From Akkermansia muciniphila (GTDB lineage: Bacteria > Verrucomicrobiota > Verrucomicrobiia > Verrucomicrobiales > Akkermansiaceae), in the NCBI GenBank assembly GCA_945879075.1, contig CAMCUY010000007.1, forward strand, positions 1-61,156: a stretch of 61,156 nucleotides of DNA, written 5' to 3'. A program made the position numbers and the translations under genes. How positions within the stretch are numbered: the stretch's first letter is position 1; each line of letters opens with the position of its first letter. The notes under the pieces were generated by a model. That model did not search any database. It was not told where the DNA came from and worked only from the letters and a program-made list of their open reading frames with translations. Of the stretch, positions 27,315 through 36,530 are shown in pieces.

Positions 27315-28466
27315 TCAAACGCGGTGTTCCCAGCGGGCTTTGAGCTCGCCAACGCACTCGCCGAGCAAGCCTTCATCGAGCTGGTGGACATCGACGCCGC
27401 GACCCAAATCCGCCAGCAGCAAGATCGTTAGCCGGCCGCCGAGGTGTTCGCGGAATTCATCCAATCCGTCGAGCACGCGCCGCCTCCCGGCCGTATCCAG
27501 CCAGTCGAGCGCGGGATGGTAAATCGCGATCTGCAAGCCCTCGAGCACCCGCAGTATCTGATCGGCGACGGAGGGGTCCAGCAATCCGGCCCGCGCGGAA
27601 TAGAGCGTGTCGAGTGCCAGCCCGACCCCAACGGCCGGCGCGTGGGAAAGTTGGTAAGAGGTCATCGCCTCCAGCTTGTGGGCCGCCCAGTGACCGAAAT
27701 CCAAGGGTCGACTCGATCCGGTTTCAAACGGGTCCCCGCCGGTGGCGATGTGCCGGGCGTGGAGCAATGCGGAATTTTCGACGCAGGTCTCGAGCGTTTC
27801 CGGATCAAGCTCGGCGAGTGCCGCGAGGTTCGTCTCGATCCAGTCGAAAAACCCGCGGTCCCTCACCAAGGCGACCTTGACCGCCTCGATCAGTCCGCCC
27901 CGGCGGGTCTCCTCATCCTGGCTTTGGAGAAAGCGGAAATCATTGATCACCGCGAAGGGAACGACAAAGGTGCCCACCCAGTTTTTCTTGCCGAAGGCAT
28001 TGATCGCGCACTTCACGCCCACACCGCTGTCGTCTTGAGAGAGCGTGGTGGTCGGAAACCTAACCAACCTGACTCCCCGGTGAGCGGTGGCCGCTCCATA
28101 GCCGACGGCATCGAGAAACGCCCCGCCGCCGATGGCCAGCGCGTACGAGTGCCGGTCGAGATGGGCCGCGTTGATCGCCGCCCAGACCTCGCGGACCAAA
28201 TGATCCTCCGCCTTGGCCGATTCACCGCCGGGCAAAACCCTGATGCCGCGGAAATCCAAATCGAGTCCGGCGAAGTAGCTCCGGATCTCGTCCTTCAGCC
28301 CCGGCCACAATTCCGCCACCGTTTCCTCCACCAAAACCATCGCCCGCCGCCCGCCACCTTCGCTCAGAATTTCAGCTAGCGCCGGATTTCCAGCGGAGAA
28401 CGCATCGCGGGTGAAAACGATACGGTGCTTGAAGGTGACGGGGATTTGGAAATCGTAGCGGGACAT
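27315..28466 (-). CDS. 3-dehydroquinate synthase family cyclase (EboD-like)
   Basis: 383 aa sugar-phosphate cyclase. NAD-binding and active-site stretches are preserved: VLPGGESAKAED, ALAIGGGAFLDAVGYGAATAHRG, FPTTTLSQDDSGVGVK, EAVKVALVRD and the His-rich metal region DFGHWAAHKLE...SHAPAVGVGL. The N-terminus FQIPVTFKHRIVFTRDAFS and spacing fit the EboD / 2-epi-5-epi-valiolone-synthase side of the family better than AroB. ATG 28466 is chosen over 28523. No other ebo or aro gene is next to it; the product is uncertain. Confidence 0.75.
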   Translation of the reverse strand: MSRYDFQIPVTFKHRIVFTRDAFSAGNPALAEILSEGGGRRAMVLVEETVAELWPGLKDEIRSYFAGLDLDFRGIRVLPGGESAKAEDHLVREVWAAINAAHLDRHSYALAIGGGAFLDAVGYGAATAHRGVRLVRFPTTTLSQDDSGVGVKCAINAFGKKNWVGTFVVPFAVINDFRFLQSQDEETRRGGLIEAVKVALVRDRGFFDWIETNLAALAELDPETLETCVENSALLHARHIATGGDPFETGSSRPLDFGHWAAHKLEAMTSYQLSHAPAVGVGLALDTLYSARAGLLDPSVADQILRVLEGLQIAIYHPALDWLDTAGRRRVLDGLDEFREHLGGRLTILLLADLGRGVDVHQLDEGLLGECVGELKARWEHRV

Positions 28467-28531
28467 CAGCGCGCGAGAGCAGTAGCGCCCATTACGCCGA
28501 CACGCCATCGTTTCTTGCCCCAATTCACCTC

Positions 28532-29056
28532 ATGCCCACTCCGGAGACCCTTTTTGAAAGCCGCTGGCTTGGACTCTATCGCATCGACCACTGGGATTTC
28601 GTCCGCCGCCCGCACTCGGACGCGTGCGTCGGCATCCTCGCCATCACGCCCGCGCGGGAAATCATCCTCGTCGAGCAATTTCGCATTCCGATGCAGCGCC
28701 ACGTCATCGAGGTGCCCGCCGGACTCGTCGGCGACGAACCGGAACACGTCGGCGAATCACTCGCCGAGACCGCGCGGCGCGAGCTACTGGAAGAAACCGG
28801 CTACCGCGCCGGATCAATATTCCCGTTGATTTCCAGCCCGACTTCGGCAGGGATGTCCTCGGAATTCACCCACCTTTTCCACGCCACCGATCTCGTCCGC
28901 GAGCACCAAGGCGGCGGGGTCGCGGGCGAAGACATCGTCGTCCATCATATCCCGCTTACCCAATTGCGCCAGTGGTTCGCCCAACAGGAAGCTGCGGGAA
29001 AACTCATCGATTTTAAAATCCACGCCGCGCTCTGGCTGGCGGGGATTATCGCGTAG
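28532..29056 (+). CDS. Nudix hydrolase, ADP-ribose pyrophosphatase type
   Basis: 174 aa. The Nudix box is present as ETARRELLEETGY (residues 74-86), preceded by the conserved GLVGDEPEHVGES. The N-terminal FESRWLGLYR and the EVPAGL strand place it in the ADPRase (NudF) group, which cleaves ADP-ribose to AMP and ribose-5-phosphate. The ATG 28532 lies 66 bases from the divergent cyclase gene. The Hsp70 gene follows after a 99-base gap. Confidence 0.88.
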   Translation: MPTPETLFESRWLGLYRIDHWDFVRRPHSDACVGILAITPAREIILVEQFRIPMQRHVIEVPAGLVGDEPEHVGESLAETARRELLEETGYRAGSIFPLISSPTSAGMSSEFTHLFHATDLVREHQGGGVAGEDIVVHHIPLTQLRQWFAQQEAAGKLIDFKIHAALWLAGIIA

Positions 29057-29155
29057 CAAGGCCGGGGCGGCGGTTTCCAGGCGACCGGCGGAATCGATGA
29101 TAAATTCCGGGAGGCGGCGTTGACGCGGTCCCGACGCGCTACGAAGCTCGCGGCG

Positions 29156-30943
29156 ATGAGCGACTTGATCTTGGGAATCGATTTGGGCACGACCAACTCC
29201 GCCGTGGGCGTGGTGGACTCGGGATTCCCGATCCTGCTTGCCAACGAGGACGGCCGCCGGATCACGCCGAGCACGGTGTGGATCGGCGCGGATGGCTCGA
29301 TCGAAGTCGGGGCGAAAGCCTTGCGCCGCCGGGCGCTGGAACCGGAGCGCGTGGTGACCAGCATCAAGCGCCTGATGGGCCGCCGGACGAGCGAAGTTGA
29401 GGAAAATTTCCCGGTGCCGGTGACCGCCGGCGCGGACGGATTGCCGCGTGTTCTGGGCATGACACCCGAGCAAATCAGCGCGGAAATCCTCCGCGAGATG
29501 AAACGCATCGCCGAGTGGCGGATGGGCGCGGAAATCACCAAGGCGGTCATCACCGTGCCCGCGTATTTCCACGACGCCCAGCGCGCCGCTACCAAGCGCG
29601 CGGGCGAACTCGCCGGACTCGACGTGGTCCGCATCCTCAACGAACCGACCGCCGCCGCGCTCGCCTACGGCCTCGACAAGCTCGGCGAAAAAGCCCGCGT
29701 CGCGGTCTATGATCTCGGCGGCGGAACCTTCGATCTATCCATTTTGGAAATGCAGGACGGCGTCTTCCAAGTGCTCGCCACCCACGGCGACACCCGTCTC
29801 GGCGGCGACGATCTGGACGCGCTCATTCTCGACCGCGTGATGAAAAAATCCGGGATGGGCGAAATCGATCTCGCCGCGCGGGTCCGCCTGATGGCCGAGG
29901 CGGAGCGCGTGAAACTCGCTCTATCCGATGACACGCAGGCCGTTTTCCGGGTGCCGTTTTATGATGGTAGCCGGAGTTTGGAAGAACCGATCACGCGCAA
30001 GGACTTGGAAAAACTCGCCGCGCCGTGGATTGCGAAAACCCTGCACCTCTGCCGCAAGGCGCTTGCGGACGCCAAGCTCGAACCGGAGGACCTGAGCGCC
30101 GTGGTCGTCGTCGGTGGCAGCACCCGGATGCCTGCGGTCCGCCGCGCGGTGGCCGAGCTTTTCCGCCGCGAGCCGGACATTTCGCAGCACCCGGACGAAG
30201 CGATCGCCCTCGGCGCCACGATCCAAGGCGGCGTGCTGAGCGGCGCGCTGCGGCAGATGATCTTGCTCGATGTCACGCCGCTGAGCCTCGGCATCGAGAC
30301 CTTCGGCGGGCTGATGAACGTGCTCATTCCGCGCAACACGACCATCCCCTGCAAGGCCGGCGAAATGTTCACCAACGCCGCCGACGGCCAGGCCGCGATG
30401 CGCGTGCGCGTGCTCCAAGGCGAGCGGGAAATGGCCAAGGACAACTGGCAACTGGGCAATTTCGACGTCCCGTTTTCCCCGTCGCCGAAGGGCCAAGCGC
30501 GGGTGGGCGTGCAATTCAAAATCGATGAAAACGGCATTCTCGAAGCGCTCGCCCGCGACGTTTCCACCGGCATCGACACGGTGATCCGGATCGAAAGCGC
30601 GGCCGTGAATGTCGATGATGCGGCAGTCGAGGCGATGGTCAGCGAGTCGGTCGAGCACGCCTTCACCGACATGGCGGAGCGGGTTTTCACCGAGGCGAAA
30701 ATGAAAGCCGAGGAACTGCTACCCGCCGTGGAAGCCGTCCTGAGCCAAGGCCTCGCGATGGCCGACGAGCGCGGCGAGATCGAATCCGCCACCGCCGCCG
30801 TCCGCGCCGCGCTCGCGGGAGGCGCGGCCAATCCGCTCAAAGCCGCGGTCCAACGCCTCGACGCCGCCACCGAAGCGCTCGCCGCCCGCCTCGTCGAGCA
30901 GGCGATGGACGCCGCGCTGGACCGCCAACTCGCCGACGCATGA
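29156..30943 (+). CDS. Hsp70-family chaperone (DnaK paralogue)
   Basis: 595 aa. The nucleotide-binding domain has GIDLGTTNS (residues 6-14), YDLGGGTFD near 185 and VVVGGSTRMP near 327. The substrate-binding domain starts at DVTPLSLGIETFGG and includes IPRNTTIPC; the lid is short. The length and the lack of grpE or dnaJ nearby suggest a secondary Hsp70 rather than the main DnaK. HscA is also unlikely without hscB and fdx. ATG 29156 is chosen over an upstream in-frame codon because it gives the canonical start MSDLILGIDLG. Confidence 0.88.
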   Translation: MSDLILGIDLGTTNSAVGVVDSGFPILLANEDGRRITPSTVWIGADGSIEVGAKALRRRALEPERVVTSIKRLMGRRTSEVEENFPVPVTAGADGLPRVLGMTPEQISAEILREMKRIAEWRMGAEITKAVITVPAYFHDAQRAATKRAGELAGLDVVRILNEPTAAALAYGLDKLGEKARVAVYDLGGGTFDLSILEMQDGVFQVLATHGDTRLGGDDLDALILDRVMKKSGMGEIDLAARVRLMAEAERVKLALSDDTQAVFRVPFYDGSRSLEEPITRKDLEKLAAPWIAKTLHLCRKALADAKLEPEDLSAVVVVGGSTRMPAVRRAVAELFRREPDISQHPDEAIALGATIQGGVLSGALRQMILLDVTPLSLGIETFGGLMNVLIPRNTTIPCKAGEMFTNAADGQAAMRVRVLQGEREMAKDNWQLGNFDVPFSPSPKGQARVGVQFKIDENGILEALARDVSTGIDTVIRIESAAVNVDDAAVEAMVSESVEHAFTDMAERVFTEAKMKAEELLPAVEAVLSQGLAMADERGEIESATAAVRAALAGGAANPLKAAVQRLDAATEALAARLVEQAMDAALDRQLADA

Positions 30944-30995
30944 GGTTTCTGAGAGAGATCTTCACATCCGCCCGGTCACGCCCTAATCTTGACCC

Positions 30996-32189
30996 GTGAG
31001 CGAAAAAAACACCTCTTGGTTTCACTGCGGACAATGCGGTTCGCTCTTCCAATCCAGTCCCGGAGCCGTGGATGGCCGCCTTTGCACCTCGTGCGGGCGC
31101 AACCCGTCGCTCGGCATCGAGCCGCCGCCCGCGAATCAAACCGCCCCCGCGCCGACTCCGGTTAGGAACTCCGGCGCGCGGGAAAAACGCCCGGTCAAGA
31201 AACGGAAACGCAGCTATCTCATGCTGCAGATCATCCTCGGCTGGTCGGTGCTGCTTGCCGCCATCATCTACGGAGCCCGCTGGAAGTGGGGCGAAAAACC
31301 GGTCGATCACAAAAATTCCGTGAGCCACGCATCGGCCAAAATCGTCGTCCCGGAAGCAGACGTCATTCTGTTGGAAAAAGCCGCGCCGCTGTGCATCCGA
31401 GCCTTTTCCGGCTTCCTCGCCGCCGGGACACCCGAGCAGCAAAACCAGTTCGTCCTCTCGCCCATCACCACCGCCGCCCGCATGGCGCGCTTCTTCAGCT
31501 TGAATCCGCTGGCCGTCATCGACCCGCAAAAACTCGCCCTCACCAAATACGCGGTCCTCCACCTACCCGATCGCCGGGCGATCGAAACTTACTGGAACTC
31601 CTCCGACGACCGCGAGTTCGACGCCGTTTTCATGGAGGAAAACGGCGAGTGGCGTCTCGACTGGGACCATTACGTCCGCTTCAGCGAGTATCCTTGGCCG
31701 CTTTTTCTGGCAGGCAGCGGGCCGGAGCAAGCCGAATTCCGCCTGCTCGCACGCGAACGCCTCGCCGAGGAGCGGAAAAACGCCGACACCATCAGCATCG
31801 TATTTTACGCCCCGCGCTTCGGCTCCAGAACCGAAACCGGGCCCCAATCGCCCGAGTTCCTGATCAAGCGCGACAGCAAGAACGGCCGACTGCTAGATGC
31901 CGCGTTCAAGCTCGAAAAAGACGCCACCCGAGTCTTCAGCGTGAACCTTCCCAGCGCCACTCCCGAGGGGCTCATCCGCGTCCGGGTGAAAATCCGCCGC
32001 ATCGAGGAAGCCGGGGAGCGCCGCTTCGAGCTCGACGACGTGGCCGCCTGCCACTGGTATTCCCACGATGCGCCCGGTGTGGAAATCCCGGAGCAACCGC
32101 TCAAACCCGACTCATCGCCGCCCGCATCACCGCCAGCGGATCCGCTCCCGGAAACCAATGCTGAAACGCCAGCGCCCCCTGATGAATGA
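30996..32189 (+). CDS. Zinc-ribbon membrane protein
   Basis: 397 aa from GTG 30996. N-terminal zinc ribbon: C11-x2-C14 and C30-x2-C33. A basic stretch (KRPVKKRKRSY) leads into one transmembrane helix (LQIILGWSVLLAAIIYGA, about 77-94), then about 280 periplasmic residues with an all alpha/beta pattern and no known motif, ending in a Pro/Ser-rich tail. The last 29 codons overlap the 3' end of aroE on the other strand (32101-32189). Possibly an operon with the Hsp70 gene 52 bases upstream. Function unknown. Confidence 0.75.
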   Translation: MSEKNTSWFHCGQCGSLFQSSPGAVDGRLCTSCGRNPSLGIEPPPANQTAPAPTPVRNSGAREKRPVKKRKRSYLMLQIILGWSVLLAAIIYGARWKWGEKPVDHKNSVSHASAKIVVPEADVILLEKAAPLCIRAFSGFLAAGTPEQQNQFVLSPITTAARMARFFSLNPLAVIDPQKLALTKYAVLHLPDRRAIETYWNSSDDREFDAVFMEENGEWRLDWDHYVRFSEYPWPLFLAGSGPEQAEFRLLARERLAEERKNADTISIVFYAPRFGSRTETGPQSPEFLIKRDSKNGRLLDAAFKLEKDATRVFSVNLPSATPEGLIRVRVKIRRIEEAGERRFELDDVAACHWYSHDAPGVEIPEQPLKPDSSPPASPPADPLPETNAETPAPPDE

Positions 32190-33000
32190 GCATCGACAGG
32201 CCGTTCGCCGCGCGGCAGCCCAGACCGCCCGCCACCGCTAACAAAGGCGTCGCCGGAGGTTGGTAAATCGTGTCATAAACGAGGTGCTCCTTTTTCAAAC
32301 ACCTGGCCGGCAGGATCGACGGGTCTCCACTCTTCAAGCCGACTGACGAGGTATTCACGATCAGGTCGCAGCCCAAACACTGCTCCGCCAGCGCCGGATC
32401 CTCGAAGGCCAGCGCGACGATTTCCGTCTGCGGACCGAGCAAATGCAGCCGCCTGAGCAGCGGCCCGAGCTTCTCCAGCGTGCGGTTCACGACCACTAGT
32501 TTTCCCACCCCGAGCAGGCAGCACTGCGTCGCGATCGCCTGCCCCGCGCCGCCGCCCGCGCCCGCGATGACGACCTTGAGCGCTGCCAGCGGCCGATCGA
32601 AATCATCTTGCACCGCACGTGCAAAACCCGGCCCGTCGGTGTTGAAACCGCGGGTCGCGTCCGCATCGAAACGAATCGTGTTCACCGCCCCGAGCGCCTC
32701 GGCGTCGGGATGCACCTCGCAATGCGCCATCGCCTCGAGCTTGTGCGGCACGGTCACGTTGCAGCCGATGAATCCGAGCGCCCGCATCCGCGAAAACGCC
32801 TCGCCCACCCGCCCCGGCTCGATGTCGAGACGGATGTAACGCGCGTCGATCCCCGCCGCGTCGAGCGCCGCCTGGTGCATCCGCGGCGAGGCCGAGTGCG
32901 CGATGGGATGGCCGATCACCGCCAGCCGCGCCGGCTTGTCGGCACCGGCGTCCAACAGCTCGCGGGACTCCAAGTCTTCCAGTGTGTAAACCTGTTTCAT
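32101..33000 (-). CDS. aroE: Shikimate dehydrogenase (NADP+)
   Basis: Reduces 3-dehydroshikimate to shikimate in aromatic amino acid synthesis. 299 aa. IGHPIAHSASPRMHQAAL, the catalytic Lys in NVTVPHK, GFNTDGPGF and the dinucleotide fold GAGGGAGQA are all conserved. The C-terminal helix (GALAFQHWFPGADPLAVM) is typical. It lies 10 bases after gltX in an apparent gltX-aroE operon and its last 89 bases overlap the convergent zinc-ribbon gene. Confidence 0.95.
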   Translation of the reverse strand: MKQVYTLEDLESRELLDAGADKPARLAVIGHPIAHSASPRMHQAALDAAGIDARYIRLDIEPGRVGEAFSRMRALGFIGCNVTVPHKLEAMAHCEVHPDAEALGAVNTIRFDADATRGFNTDGPGFARAVQDDFDRPLAALKVVIAGAGGGAGQAIATQCCLLGVGKLVVVNRTLEKLGPLLRRLHLLGPQTEIVALAFEDPALAEQCLGCDLIVNTSSVGLKSGDPSILPARCLKKEHLVYDTIYQPPATPLLAVAGGLGCRAANGLSMLIHQGALAFQHWFPGADPLAVMRAAMSRV

Positions 33001-33010
33001 CGTTTGAAAT

Positions 33011-34321
33011 TTATAACATGCCCGCGAAATGACGGACGCGCGCCACGCAACGATCCTTCCCTAGCAAATTCAACACATCCCCGAGATCCGGCCCGTGGGC
33101 GCGACCTGACAGCGCGACCCGCAGCGGGAACATCAACTGCCCCGGCTTAGTGCCCGCCGCCGTCGCGGTTTCATTGAGCGCCGCCTTCGCCGCATCCGCC
33201 GACCACTCGGGAACCGACTCGAACGCCGTTGCCAGCGCGCTCAAGAGCCCGCCCGCCGCCGCGTTTCCGCGCACTTTCGCCACGGCTTCCTCGTCGTATT
33301 TAAAATCCTCCTTCAGCAGGAAATCCACCGCCGCCGGCACGTCCCCGAACAGGCGGACCTTGTCCTTCACCGCCGCGATCACCGCCAGATAGTTTTCCGA
33401 AACCGGCATGCCCGCCGCTTCCACGAACGGCCGCGCCGCCGCGGCGAAATCCTCGACGCTCACGCCGAGCAGATGCTGCTGGTTGACCCACTTGCATTTC
33501 TCCAGATCGAAGCGGCCCGGCGAGCGGTTGACGTTCTCCAGCGAGAAATGCTCGACCAACTCGGCGAGCGTGAAAATCTCCTGCTCGGTCTTCGGGTTCC
33601 AGCCGAGCAGCGCGATGAAATTCACCACCGCCGCCGGCAGGAAGCCCTGCCGCGGATAGTCGCCCACCGCCGCTCCGGCGTCGCGCTTCGACATCTTCGA
33701 GCCGTCCGGATTCAGGATCAGCGGGATGTGCGCGTATTGCGGAGCCTTGCCACCGAAGGCTTCGATCAACTGCAAATGCTTCGGCGTGTTCATCAAATGA
33801 TCCTCGCCGCGGATGACGTGGGTGATCTCCATTTCCAAGTCGTCCACCACGTTGACGAAGTGGAAAACATATGAGCCGTCCGAGCGCTTCACCACCATGT
33901 CCGGCGTGTTCGACTCGTCGCGGTAGTCGATGGTCACCTCGCCGCAAACCAGATCGTTCATCGTCACCGGTTTGCGCTCGAAGCGGAAGCGCCACGCGCC
34001 GCCGTCCTCGTAAACGCGCCCCGCCGCCACCAGTTTCGCAAACCACGTGTCGTAAATTTCCTTCCGCTGGCTCTGATAGTATGGGCCGAAATCCCCGCCA
34101 TTTTCCGGACCTTCGTCCCAGTCGAGACCGAGCCAGTTCATGCCGTCGAAAATCGCCTGCCGCGCCTCCTCGGTGTTGCGCGCCTCGTCGGTGTCCTCGA
34201 CCCGCAGCACGAAAACGCCGCCATGTTTGCGGGCGAACAACCAGTTGAACAAAGCGGTGCGGGCCCCGCCGACGTGCAAATAGCCGGTAGGCGATGGGGC
34301 GAAACGGGTGCGAACGGTCAT
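33011..34321 (-). CDS. gltX: Glutamyl-tRNA synthetase
   Basis: Charges tRNA-Glu (and, in many bacteria, tRNA-Gln in the indirect route). 436 aa. The class I signatures are RFAPSPTGYLHVGG (HIGH region) near residue 5 and KMSKR near residue 221. The anticodon-binding C-terminal half is shortened relative to E. coli (471 aa) but ends with the usual RVALSGRAHGPDL...DVLNLLGKD. ATG 34321 gives MTVRTRFAPSPTG; a GTG six bases upstream is also possible. First gene of gltX-aroE. Confidence 0.95.
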   Translation of the reverse strand: MTVRTRFAPSPTGYLHVGGARTALFNWLFARKHGGVFVLRVEDTDEARNTEEARQAIFDGMNWLGLDWDEGPENGGDFGPYYQSQRKEIYDTWFAKLVAAGRVYEDGGAWRFRFERKPVTMNDLVCGEVTIDYRDESNTPDMVVKRSDGSYVFHFVNVVDDLEMEITHVIRGEDHLMNTPKHLQLIEAFGGKAPQYAHIPLILNPDGSKMSKRDAGAAVGDYPRQGFLPAAVVNFIALLGWNPKTEQEIFTLAELVEHFSLENVNRSPGRFDLEKCKWVNQQHLLGVSVEDFAAAARPFVEAAGMPVSENYLAVIAAVKDKVRLFGDVPAAVDFLLKEDFKYDEEAVAKVRGNAAAGGLLSALATAFESVPEWSADAAKAALNETATAAGTKPGQLMFPLRVALSGRAHGPDLGDVLNLLGKDRCVARVRHFAGML

Positions 34322-34438
34322 GCGCACGTGTAATCACCGCAACCGCCCGCGTCCAGTCCCGGCCGGTCTTACTTTTGCCGGAAAGCTACGCAATTACGTA
34401 AATAACTTTTCCTGATAATCTGGGAGTCTGTGTTCCTC

Positions 34439-35073
34439 ATGACCTACCACGAAAAGCTCCAGCAACTTTTTCAAGCCGCTCTTAAAGCTCCCCCGAGGGA
34501 ATCCAAAGCCACGCAGGCGCAGGCGTCCCCGCCCCGGCTCCGCTTGCCAACGCCCCCGTCAGCGAAGCCGTTCTCGCACCTGAACCACCGGCGGCCCTCG
34601 CAGCCAGCACGGTTCCGGTCGCCAATACCTGACCCGATGAGGCAGCGTCCGCAAAGCTTGGCGCGCTTCTCGACGAGCAAATGGACCGCCAAAAGTGCAA
34701 GCGGCGGCGCGAATTGATCGGCACCTTCGTCGTCTTGCTTGGGCTCAACGGCGGCGGACTGGGCGGGTTCGTCCAATCCCCCAGCCGCCTCCTGGCATTC
34801 CGGGAAGCGATGGCCGACATCCGTTCCGTCGGCGATGTGGCGGCCATGGTCGCCAAATACCAAGTCGCTCTTGATGAAATCGCAACCCGTTCCAATCAAA
34901 TCGACCAAGCCACCGAGGCGATGGGCGGTGAGGGCAAGACGACCGGCCAGAGAAACCAAAAACTTCAGAACGCCTTCGGCAAACAATTCAAAGCCCCGGA
35001 ACCCGCCGTTGCACCGACTTCGGATCAAGCGCCCGCCAAGAAAGCGAGCGCTGATTCGTTCAGCATCAATTGA
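34439..35073 (+). pseudogene. Gene broken by a frameshift and an in-frame stop
   Basis: ATG 34439 reads MTYHEKLQQLFQAALKAP. At the C-run 34490-34494 the coding sense moves to another frame (PEGIQSHAGAG...SEAVLAPEPPAALAAS), which then meets a TGA at 34630-34632. After the stop the same frame continues PDEAASAKLGALLDEQM, a basic patch KCKRRREL, a membrane-like helix (IGTFVVLLGLNGGGLGGF), a coiled coil (VAKYQVALDEIATRSNQIDQ) and a tail ending at 35073. One added C and one read-through would restore about 210 residues. The family is not recognised. Separate translation from ATG 34681 remains possible, as does sequencing error. Confidence 0.6.
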
Positions 35074-35096
35074 GTTCCCTGATTTTTGTAACTCAC

Positions 35097-35135
35097 ACAA
35101 AAAAAACCCGTCCGGCGAGCCGGACGGGGTTTTTG
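35097..35135. terminator. Bidirectional terminator
   Basis: CCCGTCCGG (35107-35115) pairs with CCGGACGGG (35120-35128) around CGAG. An A-run precedes it and a T-run follows it, giving a U-tract in both directions. It ends the disrupted + strand gene and the - strand RRM gene. Confidence 0.93.
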
Positions 35136-35151
35136 TGAAACGGGATGCCGA

Positions 35152-36159
35152 TCAGGCTTCCTCGGTCTTTTCCTGAGGCTCGTCGAAACCATACTTGGCT
35201 TCGAGATTCTCAGCGGCGGCGACCGGAGTTTCTTCCGCCGCTTCCGCGACGGTTTCAACGATCGTCTCGATGACCGGTTCGGCGACGACCGCGGCGGCGA
35301 CCGCCGGTGCGGTGGAGGCGAGAACGGCGCGGGTTGGTTCGCGCTCGTCACGTCCTTCCATGTCCTCACGCTCGTCCTGGCCTTTGGATTTGGCCCCGGA
35401 AACCGTCATCTTGCGGCCCATGAAGGGCTGGTCGTGAAGGACTTCCACAGCGCGCATCGCCTCGTCCATGCGGAGCATTTCCACGAAGCCGTAGCCTTTG
35501 GAGCGGTGGGTGCTGCGGTTGTAAACGATCTCGATGTTGCGAACGCCGCCGATGCCTTTGAAGAGCTCCTGGAGGTCTTGTTCGGAAACGTCATACGACA
35601 AGTTCCCGACGTAAACGCGGGTGGACTCGACGCTTTTCGGATCGCCGCCGCGAGGACGGTCACCGCCGCGCTCGCTGCGTTCGCCACGGCTGCCACCGCG
35701 TGAACGCTCCTCGCGCTCGCCTTCAGGACGAGGTTCGCGGGGTGCGCGTGGCTCGCGGGGAGCACGGGCTTCGCCTTCGCCGGATCGGGCGTTGCGGGTG
35801 TTCGACTTGGGGGCGCGCTCGCCGCTCGGAAACGGCGTGGACTCGGGTTTGCGCTCGGCACGGGCCGGGCGGGCGGGCTCCTTGTAAAGACCGACGGCCT
35901 TGAGAATTTTCTGCCAGAAGCTCAGTTTGGCCGGAGCATAAGTGCGCGCCGGACGGGAAGCTTGAGGACGGAATTCTTCGGAACGATTGCCATCCTTGCG
36001 ACGGCCTTGGGATTGGCCGCGGTCGCCGCGGGAATCCCGGTCACCCCCGCGGTCGCGACGGTCTTGGTTTTGGTTGTTATTACGGTTTTGGCCTCCGCGT
36101 GAGCGGCGGCGACGGCTGTCTCCTCCCGAATTGCGGGAATCTTGTGTTGCGTTTGACAT
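35152..36159 (-). CDS. RRM RNA-binding protein with arginine/glycine-rich N-terminus
   Basis: 335 aa. Residues 1-175 are disordered and dominated by R, G, D, S and E (repeated RG/RD pairs such as DRRDRGGDRDSRGDRG), apart from a short hydrophobic helix (LSFWQKILKAVGLY). One RRM spans about 181-255, with RNP2 VYVGNL and RNP1 KGYGFVEM. The tail is Ala/Val/Glu-rich. The RRM suggests single-strand RNA binding; the RG-rich arm could promote condensates or nonspecific RNA contacts. Related by RRM type to the glycine-rich protein at 40494. No close operon partner. Confidence 0.85.
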   Translation of the reverse strand: MSNATQDSRNSGGDSRRRRSRGGQNRNNNQNQDRRDRGGDRDSRGDRGQSQGRRKDGNRSEEFRPQASRPARTYAPAKLSFWQKILKAVGLYKEPARPARAERKPESTPFPSGERAPKSNTRNARSGEGEARAPREPRAPREPRPEGEREERSRGGSRGERSERGGDRPRGGDPKSVESTRVYVGNLSYDVSEQDLQELFKGIGGVRNIEIVYNRSTHRSKGYGFVEMLRMDEAMRAVEVLHDQPFMGRKMTVSGAKSKGQDEREDMEGRDEREPTRAVLASTAPAVAAAVVAEPVIETIVETVAEAAEETPVAAAENLEAKYGFDEPQEKTEEA

Positions 36160-36530
36160 GGTGTCAGTGGGGTTGTGGTTTCAGGCGGCCCGGCGCGGCG
36201 GATTCAGGAGAATCCGGCAATGCTGGAAGGACCTCGTGCTGACCGACATGGTTCCGACAATCCGGCTTTTTGGTGCCGGGGAGAAGCTCCGCAGCTTGCG
36301 GAAGGAGACTTCACCCGTGTGTCGGAACAAGCCGGCTTGCGCCGCCGCCCGTTGAGGCAGGTGTTCCGGGTTCCTAGCTGCAGGCCGATTTCACGTCCCG
36401 GGGAAATGGGGTGAATCTGTAGGCACTCGGCCGGATGCGGGCATGGGAGGTAAGGAATTACCTGCTCGGCGGGAAGCTACGGGCTTTTGAAGCTTTGGCA
36501 AGACCGGAACCGGGCGAGGCACGATTCTCT
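36160..36530. other. Intergenic region between RRM gene and acetylesterase
   Basis: 371 bases. It must hold the promoter and leader of the RRM gene (minus strand). I could not place -35/-10 boxes with conviction and saw no terminator with a T-tract for the esterase. Local dyads such as AAGCCGGCTT (36321-36330, read on the minus strand) and CCGGGG motifs are short. No ORF here has a start, codon pattern and length worth reporting. Confidence 0.4.

Noticed and set aside
27444-28379. 311-aa + strand frame
   Set aside because: Shadow of the sugar-phosphate cyclase gene.
34630-34632. TGA as a selenocysteine codon
   Set aside because: The surrounding linker is low-complexity Pro/Ala, a frameshift also exists upstream, and I see no SECIS-like hairpin right after the TGA.
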